Assembly (NCBI GenBank): GCA_030706105.1
Contig: JAUZPC010000200.1
Coordinates: 1-5,933 of the forward strand
Source: Bacteroidota bacterium
GTDB lineage: Bacteria; Bacteroidota; Ignavibacteria; Ignavibacteriales; Ignavibacteriaceae
Length of the DNA: 5,933 nt
Direction: 5' to 3'
Shown: positions 1 through 4,796 of the stretch, piece after piece
Position numbering within the stretch: the stretch's first letter is position 1
How the letters are laid out: every line of letters begins with the position of its first letter
Program-made: the position numbers and the translations under genes
Notes under the pieces: generated by a model
The model's database searches: none
Seen by the model: the letters and a program-made list of their open reading frames with translations, nothing else
Told to the model about the DNA's origin: nothing

Positions 1-455
1 ACTCTTGGCACATCAGTACTTTTGCACGTCCAGCACGTAGCAGGCTGCGGAACACCGGTACGAAGAGTTTTTCTTATATCTTCAATAGCATGGTAGTGGC
101 CTCTTGGCTGGTTGTATTCTCTGGCAAAAGCGTAACCGGCCCAAAGTATTACAAGGTTCGGATCTTTTTCAAGAACGTCAACAAAACCGGAGCTATTGTA
201 TTTACTCCTGAAGTTAGTATCCATAGTTTGTACGTATGTTTCATACTCGCGGGGATAATTTTCTCCCCATACTTCGTTGCGCGGTTCCCATTCTGCAATA
301 GGTCTCACTTGCTGAAAGGCAAAGCTTGCCTCACTGCGCCTCTGCATAATGGATGCGCCGAACAATCCGATAAGAAAAACAACAGCCAGGGTTGAAAGGA
401 AAATCACCCAGCCCAGCCAGGGCTTTTCAATAATAACATCTTTTAGCTTTTTCAT
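1..455 (-). CDS. nrfA: NrfA, ammonia-forming cytochrome c nitrite reductase (N-terminal part, cut by window edge)
   Basis: The first 151 residues of the periplasmic pentaheme enzyme that reduces nitrite to ammonium with six electrons. Residues 141-145 read CWTCK, the CXXCK motif whose lysine is the proximal ligand of the catalytic heme in NrfA. It is followed by STDVPR and preceded by GYAFAREYNQPRGHYHAIED and LRTG, blocks typical of the family. Residues 14-34 form a hydrophobic segment after a KK-containing N-terminus: a signal peptide or uncleaved anchor for Sec export. GAS at 33-35 is a possible but unclear cleavage site. The start ATG lies 11 nt after the nrfH stop, with no evident Shine-Dalgarno sequence. 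The four CXXCH hemes and the rest of the protein lie outside the window, so completeness cannot be judged. The gene is last of the four visible in the operon; its partner is the adjacent NrfH. Identity is nearly certain from the CXXCK context. Confidence 0.95.
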   Translation of the reverse strand, partial: MKKLKDVIIEKPWLGWVIFLSTLAVVFLIGLFGASIMQRRSEASFAFQQVRPIAEWEPRNEVWGENYPREYETYVQTMDTNFRSKYNSSGFVDVLEKDPNLVILWAGYAFAREYNQPRGHYHAIEDIRKTLRTGVPQPATCWTCKSTDVPR

Positions 456-466
456 ATAGATACTGT

Positions 467-1069
467 TTATTTATTGTTATTGGATTTATTATAAATTTCT
501 AACCATTTGGGAATAATGGGATCAAGCTGAGGAACACGGGCTGCCGGATTTGAAGAAAGACTTGAAACACGGCCGTGAGGGGTTTCCCTATGGCAGTCCC
601 AGCAATAGCGCCCTTCACCATGCTCCCTTTTAGTAACAGTCACTTCATCCTTAAGTACCACTTTTTGAACCAGATGTTCATGACAGCGTATGCAGTTCTC
701 CTGCACTACATTTATTCCTGCTTCTTTTATTCTTATTACCTGAGGCTCAAGCCGAAGCGTGAATATGGCAGCGTGGCGCATTCCGTCTTTTGCTTTGAAT
801 AAATACTTACTAATGAAATTATTATGAGGGACGTGACAGTCATTGCAGGTAGTTACTCTGGCATGACTGCTATGCTGCCAGGTTGCATACTGTGACGTCA
901 TTACATGGCAGTTCATACAAGTTTTGGGATCGTCAGAAAGATAGGAAGAAGCGTTTGAAATATGAAAAATAAGCAGGAATAAACCGGTCAGTGTTCCAAG
1001 TGAAACTATTACCGGAAGTTTCCAACTATCGGGAGGAATAAAAAAAGAGAAAACTTTTTTTAATTTCAT
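467..1069 (-). CDS. nrfH: NrfH, membrane-anchored tetraheme quinol dehydrogenase
   Basis: NapC/NirT-family cytochrome of 200 aa that oxidises membrane quinol and passes electrons to NrfA on the outer face of the cytoplasmic membrane. One N-terminal transmembrane helix lies at about residues 18-37, and the rest is periplasmic. Four CXXCH heme motifs are visible: CMNCH 51-55, CNDCH 75-79, CIRCH 126-130 and CWDCH 156-160. The first continues as CMNCHVM, placing Met57 where structurally studied NrfH uses methionine as the heme 1 axial ligand. DPKTCMNCHVM and CWDCHRETPHG are strong family signatures, and the length is close to normal if slightly long. The gene starts 18 nt after the polyferredoxin stop and ends 11 nt before nrfA, so the three are probably co-transcribed. 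Four hemes and adjacency to nrfA separate it from pentaheme NapC/TorC relatives. The leader has no clear Shine-Dalgarno sequence. Confidence 0.96.
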   Translation of the reverse strand: MKLKKVFSFFIPPDSWKLPVIVSLGTLTGLFLLIFHISNASSYLSDDPKTCMNCHVMTSQYATWQHSSHARVTTCNDCHVPHNNFISKYLFKAKDGMRHAAIFTLRLEPQVIRIKEAGINVVQENCIRCHEHLVQKVVLKDEVTVTKREHGEGRYCWDCHRETPHGRVSSLSSNPAARVPQLDPIIPKWLEIYNKSNNNK

Positions 1070-1087
1070 AACTTTTTTATTTAGTGG

Positions 1088-2179
1088 TTATTTGTTCTTG
1101 TCCATTACTTCTTTGTTAAACTCATTAACTTCTTTCGTGCCGGTCGGATGACCGTAGCTGTTCATCCTTTCATAGTGAATTATATAATGTTCTTTGGGAA
1201 TATCGTTCTGCCAGTTTCCGGTAATCATGCCAATGCCTGTAATAAGCATAAACAAAACAACAATAATAACGGCTATCGCTTTCTTAGGGACTGTCTTTTT
1301 TACAATTATATTTTTAACATTTAATGTATCAGCAACAGGGCAAACATCAACACAATTTAAGCATGAGCTGCATTCATCTGAGAGTACTACCGAAGCTTTG
1401 TCAACTTTAATTAAGGAAGGACAAGCTTTAGTGCATAAACCGCAATCAATACAGGAAACTTTATTGCGGACAATTTTATTCGGACTAAGGAAAGAGAACA
1501 AACCTAACAAGGCGCCGTAAGGGCATAAATAGCGGCACCAAAAGTTCCTTATAAATATAGACAAAACAAAGAGTACTGTCAAAGCGGTTAGCGCAAAGCC
1601 GGAAAGCTCAGCAAAGAAATTGAACATCTTTAGGTCGGCAACAAGATTATAAGGACTGTCAAGAAATGTTATGATTGCAGCGTCAGTCATTAAAAAGAAA
1701 ATTGCATAGATAAAAAAACCAAGCAGAAGATATTTTAAGCTTCGCAGCGGTATGTCAATATATTTTGGCAGGATTAATTTTCTTTTAAATAATTTTTTCC
1801 AAATTCTTTCGCCAAAATCGCCGATTAGTTCTGAAAGGAAACCAACCGGGCACAGCCAACTGCAGAAAGCTTTTCCGAAAACAAGAGAAATAAGCAAGAT
1901 GGCGGCGAAAATAAACATACCTGCAGGGTGGGCGTGATGAATTACTCCGGTTTTAATGAATATATAAAAACTCATCATAGAACTGATTGGAAGAAATCCC
2001 TCAACCCCCGGAGGGCGGTTAATAAAAACCGCGCTGCCTTCAGACTGCAGGTATTTTACAAAAAAGAAGAATTCTACTCCTATCCACATACAAAGTATAG
2101 CCATGGCAGATTGCACATAAAAACGGAATTTCTGAACCGGCTTTTCTTTATTTCTTATTATATTCTTCTTCTCTATCAT
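1088..2179 (-). CDS. Membrane polyferredoxin, NapH/NosR/YccM-like 4Fe-4S protein
   Basis: A 363-aa integral membrane iron-sulfur protein. Predicted helices lie at about residues 20-42, 85-103, 147-167, 189-211 and 300-320. Two CXXXCP motifs, CSWLCP (106-111) and CRYLCP (215-220), follow helices 2 and 4, as in NapH, NosR and YccM. Two ferredoxin motifs follow: C243, C246, C249, C253-P and C270, C273, C276, C280-P, enough for two 4Fe-4S clusters. The basic loop around 125-139 predicts N-in topology with all cysteine motifs in the cytoplasm and a C-terminal tail of about 43 residues (321-363) in the periplasm. Relatives move electrons across or at the membrane, often from quinol, or support maturation of periplasmic metalloenzymes. 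Its place between the regulator and nrfHA suggests an accessory electron-transfer role for nitrite reduction, which is inference. No NapG-like partner is visible. It starts 36 nt after rrf2, directly at a copy of the candidate operator. Confidence 0.88.
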   Translation of the reverse strand: MIEKKNIIRNKEKPVQKFRFYVQSAMAILCMWIGVEFFFFVKYLQSEGSAVFINRPPGVEGFLPISSMMSFYIFIKTGVIHHAHPAGMFIFAAILLISLVFGKAFCSWLCPVGFLSELIGDFGERIWKKLFKRKLILPKYIDIPLRSLKYLLLGFFIYAIFFLMTDAAIITFLDSPYNLVADLKMFNFFAELSGFALTALTVLFVLSIFIRNFWCRYLCPYGALLGLFSFLSPNKIVRNKVSCIDCGLCTKACPSLIKVDKASVVLSDECSSCLNCVDVCPVADTLNVKNIIVKKTVPKKAIAVIIVVLFMLITGIGMITGNWQNDIPKEHYIIHYERMNSYGHPTGTKEVNEFNKEVMDKNK

Positions 2180-2201
2180 ATTCGGACTCTTTTGTCTGAT
2201 T
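2180..2201 (-). promoter_or_regulatory. Candidate Rrf2 operator, copy 1, in front of the polyferredoxin gene
   Basis: On the minus strand this is AATCAGA-N8-TCCGAAT, an imperfect inverted repeat ending directly against the polyferredoxin start codon. Five of seven half-site positions pair (mismatches at positions 2 and 5), and C8/G15 also pair. It matches copy 2 before rrf2 at 18 of 22 positions, including the 12-nt block AATCAGACAAAA. A TATAAT hexamer at 2204-2199 overlaps its upstream edge, so an internal promoter is possible, although no good -35 sits at the normal distance. Assigning it to the Rrf2 protein is inference from position and duplication. Confidence 0.55.
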
Positions 2202-2204
2202 ATA
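2199..2204 (-). promoter_or_regulatory. Possible -10 element (TATAAT) of an internal promoter for the polyferredoxin-nrfHA genes
   Basis: A perfect TATAAT on the minus strand in the 36-nt gap after rrf2. Transcription would begin about 12 nt before the polyferredoxin ATG. No recognisable -35 hexamer lies 16-18 nt upstream, where the sequence is the end of rrf2. In an AT-rich gap a chance match is plausible. Its overlap with the candidate operator is the main reason to record it. Confidence 0.3.
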
Positions 2205-2215
2205 ATTTAAAAAAA

Positions 2216-2647
2216 CTACAAACTATTTATTTTATTAACAGTTTTTTCATAAAATTTATCAATTGTCTCATCATTAAGCATATTATAGGCGTCTTCTCTT
2301 AGCTTCCCCCATTTATTATGTAAAGGACAGGGGTTGTCCTTACTGCAATGTGGGAAACCGAGGACGCAGTTGTCAAAAACATCAAGGCCGTCAATTGCCT
2401 TAACCACATCAAGCAGCTTAATTTGGGAGGGGTCTTTTGCAATGTAAAATCCGCCCGACTTCCCTTTTTTTGAAGCAGCAATGTTGCTTCCTGTTAAACT
2501 TTGCAGAATTTTTGATACAAATTCCTTTGGAATGTTTAACTTAGATGCAATTTCGTCAGCAGATACCCTTTCTCCTCTGGTTTTGGAAGAAAGGAATAGT
2601 ATTGCCTGCAGACCATACTCACATTTTTTTGAAAATATAACCGTCAT
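2216..2647 (-). CDS. Rrf2-family iron-sulfur transcriptional regulator (IscR/NsrR-like)
   Basis: A 143-aa winged-helix DNA-binding protein of normal Rrf2 length. The N-terminus has the family pattern (CEYGLQAILFLS, 9-20). A helix-turn-helix lies at about 28-54 (SADEIASKLNIPKEFVSKIL), and the wing around 58-68 contains the typical KGKSGGF. Three cysteines that normally bind an Fe-S cluster are present as C94-X6-C101-X5-C107. Glu10 sits near the position that supplies a fourth ligand in NsrR (Asp8) or RsrR (Glu8), and Cys9 is adjacent; this alignment was made by eye. Related proteins sense NO, redox state or Fe-S status and repress or activate accordingly. First in the nrf operon, it is probably the local regulator, perhaps responding to NO or nitrite stress or to anaerobiosis. 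A sigma70-like promoter and one operator-like dyad precede it, suggesting autoregulation. The effector cannot be read from sequence, so no symbol is given. Confidence 0.92.
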   Translation of the reverse strand: MTVIFSKKCEYGLQAILFLSSKTRGERVSADEIASKLNIPKEFVSKILQSLTGSNIAASKKGKSGGFYIAKDPSQIKLLDVVKAIDGLDVFDNCVLGFPHCSKDNPCPLHNKWGKLREDAYNMLNDETIDKFYEKTVNKINSL

Positions 2648-2648
2648 A

Positions 2649-2670
2649 ATTCAGATATTTTTGTCTGATT
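2649..2670 (-). promoter_or_regulatory. Candidate Rrf2 operator, copy 2, at the rrf2 start
   Basis: On the minus strand this is AATCAGA-N8-TCTGAAT; six of seven half-site positions pair. It starts 1 nt after the predicted -10 box and ends 1 nt before the rrf2 ATG, so bound protein would cover the transcription start and the translation start region. It is the better of two copies (see 2180-2201). Such placement fits autorepression. It does not resemble the NsrR or IscR consensus known from Proteobacteria. Confidence 0.6.
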
Positions 2671-2671
2671 A

Positions 2672-2700
2672 AAAATACTAAAAATAAGTTTTAATGTCAA
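2672..2700 (-). promoter_or_regulatory. Sigma70-type promoter of the rrf2-nrf operon
   Basis: Minus strand: perfect -35 TTGACA at 2700-2695, a 17-nt spacer, and -10 TATTTT at 2677-2672. Transcription would start near 2665, inside the candidate operator, giving a leader of only about 17 nt before the rrf2 ATG. Element quality and spacing are good; the start point is inferred. Confidence 0.6.
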
Positions 2701-2728
2701 TATAATAAGGGCTTGCAAAGTATAATGT

Positions 2729-2740
2729 CTCAAATTTGAG
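2729..2740. repeat. Perfect 12-bp palindrome CTCAAATTTGAG
   Basis: A perfect dyad without spacer in the divergent intergenic region. Its centre lies about 70 bp upstream of the predicted rrf2 transcription start, a distance at which activators of the CRP/FNR type can work. The sequence does not match the FNR or CRP consensus (TTGAT-N4-ATCAA, TGTGA-N6-TCACA). It may be a site for an unknown regulator or chance in AT-rich DNA. Confidence 0.3.
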
Positions 2741-2788
2741 TAATTTAAGCCATATAATACAGTGCTGAGGGCAAAATGTTGTTAAAAA

Positions 2789-2826
2789 CACAAGTGCGGA
2801 CGGTACGGCTACCCCCGCTACGTGTG
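2789..2826. repeat. GC-rich compound stem-loop in AT-rich intergenic DNA
   Basis: A 38-nt hairpin with 14 base pairs. CACA 2789-2792 pairs with TGTG 2823-2826. After an A/G mismatch, GT 2794-2795 pairs with AC 2820-2821, and T2819 is bulged. GCGG 2796-2799 pairs with CCGC 2815-2818. After a 2x1 internal loop, GGTA 2802-2805 pairs with TACC 2810-2813 and closes a CGGC tetraloop. The composition stands out sharply from flanks that are nearly all A/T. No T-run follows in either direction, so it is not a standard terminator. It could be a REP-like element, a structured leader or small RNA, or a protein target. Only one copy is in the window. Confidence 0.45.
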
Positions 2827-2893
2827 ACTGATTGAATATTATTAAAATGAATAAATAATTATTTTCTACCTTGTTAAAAAATAAACTTAGAAT

Positions 2894-3520
2894 ATGCCGG
2901 ATATAATTAAAGCTGCTGAAATTTTTGTAAATAACCACTTTAATACAGAACTTTCATCCAAATATAAATATCATAATTTAACTCATACGTTCAATACTGT
3001 TTCTGAAGTTATTAAGATAGCAGAGTATCATAATTTAGACGCTGAAAACAAGCAATACTTGATTTTAGCCGGGTTATTCCATGATACAGGAATTATCATA
3101 AATTATTTTAACCATGAAAGGGAGAGTTGCACAATAATGGAGAGGTTTTTAAAAAAACGGCAATTCTCTGAAGATAAAATATTTATTATTAAAAACCTTA
3201 TTCTCTCAACCTGCATTAAGCTAAAGCCGGTAAGTATAAATGAAAAGATCCTAACTGATGCAGACCTTTCTTATCTTGGGAGCCCGGGCTTTTTTGAAGG
3301 AGCGGCGCTTTTGAGGGAAGAATGGGAACTTGTACTCGGAAAATATTTTAATCATGCAGAATGGCTGCAAAACAACATAAATTTCTTTAATCAGCACCAT
3401 TATACTACTGAGTATGCAGAGAAATTTTATGTCCCTCAAAAGAAAGAAAATCTTAGAATATTACAAGCAGAATTAGCTAAATTAATTGCATTTCCTCAAA
3501 GAAACTATAAAGTTGGCTAG
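2894..3520 (+). CDS. HD-domain metal-dependent phosphohydrolase
   Basis: A 208-aa soluble protein of the HD superfamily, closest in style to the roughly 200-aa predicted phosphohydrolases of the COG4339 type (recognised by pattern only). Metal-binding residues are apparent: H27 and H31 in YHNLTHT, the paired H63-D64 in GLFHDTG, H74-E75 in NHERE, and D122/D124 in LTDADLSYLG. There is no signal peptide or membrane helix, so it is probably cytoplasmic. HD proteins hydrolyse nucleotides, (p)ppGpp, cyclic dinucleotides or other phosphate esters; the substrate cannot be inferred here. The conserved C-terminal block (about 141-195, with many aromatic and charged residues) is typical of this subgroup and lacks an added catalytic domain. 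It is divergent from rrf2 across 246 nt and separated from the kinase by 154 nt, so it is probably a single-gene unit. The ATG has no Shine-Dalgarno sequence; TTGAAT at 2832-2837 is a weak possible -35. Confidence 0.85.
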   Translation: MPDIIKAAEIFVNNHFNTELSSKYKYHNLTHTFNTVSEVIKIAEYHNLDAENKQYLILAGLFHDTGIIINYFNHERESCTIMERFLKKRQFSEDKIFIIKNLILSTCIKLKPVSINEKILTDADLSYLGSPGFFEGAALLREEWELVLGKYFNHAEWLQNNINFFNQHHYTTEYAEKFYVPQKKENLRILQAELAKLIAFPQRNYKVG

Positions 3521-3538
3521 CGTTTAGGCTTTTTTTTT
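3511..3538 (+). terminator. Possible weak terminator after the HD gene
   Basis: A run of nine T residues (3530-3538) lies 9 nt after the stop codon. The preceding bases offer only short pairings (CTA/TAG, or AGC/GCT), so the hairpin is poor. Transcription may end here, but the call rests mainly on the T-run. Confidence 0.25.
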
Positions 3539-3674
3539 ATAAGTCGTACCCAAAACCTTTTATCCTCTAAGAATACCGATAAAAACAAATCGTTTCCCAT
3601 GAAGCAGGGCTATACCTATTTTTGTAAACAGGATACGATGCAAATTTTTTTTTACAGGTTTTAAGATTATATTT
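3521..3674. other. Intergenic region before the histidine kinase gene
   Basis: 154 nt without an open reading frame of note. It contains two nine-T runs (3530-3538 and 3645-3653) and an imperfect direct repeat ending in ACAGG (TTTTTGTAAACAGG, about 3619-3632, and TTTTTTTACAGG, about 3647-3658). It must hold the promoter of the two-component operon unless transcription reads through from the HD gene. No convincing -35/-10 pair was found. Confidence 0.4.
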
Positions 3675-4796
3675 ATGTTTAAAAATTCTTCTAACTTTAT
3701 AGAAGCCGACACGAATTTGAAATTATTACAGATAACCAGTACTTTCAGTATAAGCCGGGCAAAAGCATATTGGCTGCTGCAGATAACAGGCTGGTGTTTA
3801 GTTTCTATATTGAACATGGCAGTACTTGCCTTAGTTCATAAAATGAATTTCCCTCATTTTTTGCTTTTGTCATTTCTGGCATTTGCAGGAATTGCTTTTA
3901 CCCATCTGTTTAGGAATATCATAAAAAAAGAGAAATGGGTTGACCTTTCCCTTAGAAAAGTGGCATTTCGCGTAATTCCCGGCAGTTTTTTAACCGGTGC
4001 CGCAATCTATTTATGTTATTTTGCAATAGCATATTTTACAGGGCTGACCAATAGGGAAGTAAACATTTTTCTGAATATTTTGCTGGGTTCGCTTGAAATA
4101 ACCGGGATAGTCTTTGGCTGGTTCTTAATTTATTTTATTGTCCATATCTTGGGGAATTATAAAAAAGCAGAAATTGAAGCCCTTATTTGGGAAGCTGCCG
4201 TAAAAGATTTTGAGCTAAAAACTTTAAAATCACAGTTGAATCCGCATTTTATGTTTAATGCGATGAACAGTATCAGGGCATTGATTGAAGAAAATCCGGA
4301 AAGAGCAAAAACAGCACTCACTAAACTTTCAAACATATTGCGTTATTCATTAAAGATAGAACGTACAGAAACAGTTTCGCTTGCCGATGAGATGCAAATA
4401 ATTTATGATTATCTTGATCTGGAAAAGATGCGCTTTGAGGAAAGACTGGGTTATAAAATAGATATTTCACCGGAATCTGCAAGTGTTGAAATTCCCCCTA
4501 TGATGGTTCAAACACTTGTAGAAAACGGGATAAAGCATGGCATATCAAAGCTCCCTGAAGGGGGCGAGATAGAAATAAATTCATATATTGAAGATAGTTT
4601 CTTACATTTATGTGTAAAAAACACAGGTATTTTTGTAAAAGATGTGGCAAAATACTCTGAGGGGATAGGTATAAATAACACACGCCACCGGCTGATGCTT
4701 TTATACGGAGAAAAAGCTACTCTTGAGTTAAATAACACGGCTGACAATATTGTGTCGGCAGAAATTCATATTCCATTAGGAGGCATAAATAGATGA
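3675..4796 (+). CDS. LytS-type sensor histidine kinase (His_kinase family)
   Basis: A 373-aa membrane sensor kinase that autophosphorylates on histidine and passes the phosphate to the response regulator encoded directly after it. The N-terminal half holds about four membrane helices (roughly 36-56, 60-80, 103-124, 134-160) with no extracellular domain. The conserved block SQLNPHFMFNAMNSIRALI at 186-204 contains His191, the phosphoacceptor typical of LytS/YehU-like kinases. The ATPase part has the N-box LVENGIKHG (281-289, Asn284) and the glycine-rich GIGINNTRHRL (330-340). The chosen ATG is the first in frame; the next methionine, residue 48, falls inside helix 1. About 30 residues precede the YWLLQITGW motif near which many relatives begin, and there is no Shine-Dalgarno sequence, so the true start may be a later non-ATG codon. 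The stop overlaps the regulator start by four bases. The stimulus is unknown; the compact membrane sensor suggests a signal in or near the membrane. Confidence 0.93.
   Translation: MFKNSSNFIEADTNLKLLQITSTFSISRAKAYWLLQITGWCLVSILNMAVLALVHKMNFPHFLLLSFLAFAGIAFTHLFRNIIKKEKWVDLSLRKVAFRVIPGSFLTGAAIYLCYFAIAYFTGLTNREVNIFLNILLGSLEITGIVFGWFLIYFIVHILGNYKKAEIEALIWEAAVKDFELKTLKSQLNPHFMFNAMNSIRALIEENPERAKTALTKLSNILRYSLKIERTETVSLADEMQIIYDYLDLEKMRFEERLGYKIDISPESASVEIPPMMVQTLVENGIKHGISKLPEGGEIEINSYIEDSFLHLCVKNTGIFVKDVAKYSEGIGINNTRHRLMLLYGEKATLELNNTADNIVSAEIHIPLGGINR
4778..4783 (+). promoter_or_regulatory. Strong ribosome binding site of the response regulator gene
   Basis: AGGAGG lies inside the kinase coding end, 9 nt before the regulator ATG. 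It supports the start at 4793 and translation from the shared kinase-regulator message. It is the only full Shine-Dalgarno sequence found before a gene start in this window. Confidence 0.85.

Noticed and set aside
90..395. Open frame of 101 codons on the plus strand
   Set aside because: It lies fully antisense to nrfA, whose translation has clear family motifs; the plus-strand product has no recognisable features.
1194..1520. Open frame of 108 codons on the plus strand
   Set aside because: Antisense shadow of the polyferredoxin gene, opposite its cysteine-rich region; no supporting motifs.
1928..2302. Open frame of 124 codons on the plus strand
   Set aside because: It spans the antisense of the polyferredoxin start, the operator-containing gap and the end of rrf2; the composition is that of AT-rich noise.
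2649..2740. CRP/FNR-type site upstream of the nrf operon
   Set aside because: No TTGAT-N4-ATCAA or TGTGA-N6-TCACA match was found; the palindrome at 2729-2740 has a different sequence and no spacer.
2779..2880. Direct repeat TTGTTAAAAA at 2779-2788 and 2871-2880
   Set aside because: Ten bases of low complexity in AT-rich DNA; chance is likely and no partner structure was seen.
2678..2938. Open frame of 86 codons on the minus strand across the divergent intergenic region
   Set aside because: It overlaps the rrf2 promoter, the hairpin and the start of the HD gene on the other strand, has no ribosome site and no family resemblance.
3560..3817. Open frame of 85 codons on the minus strand before and into the kinase gene
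   Set aside because: It overlaps the kinase start antisense and shows no domain or leader signals.
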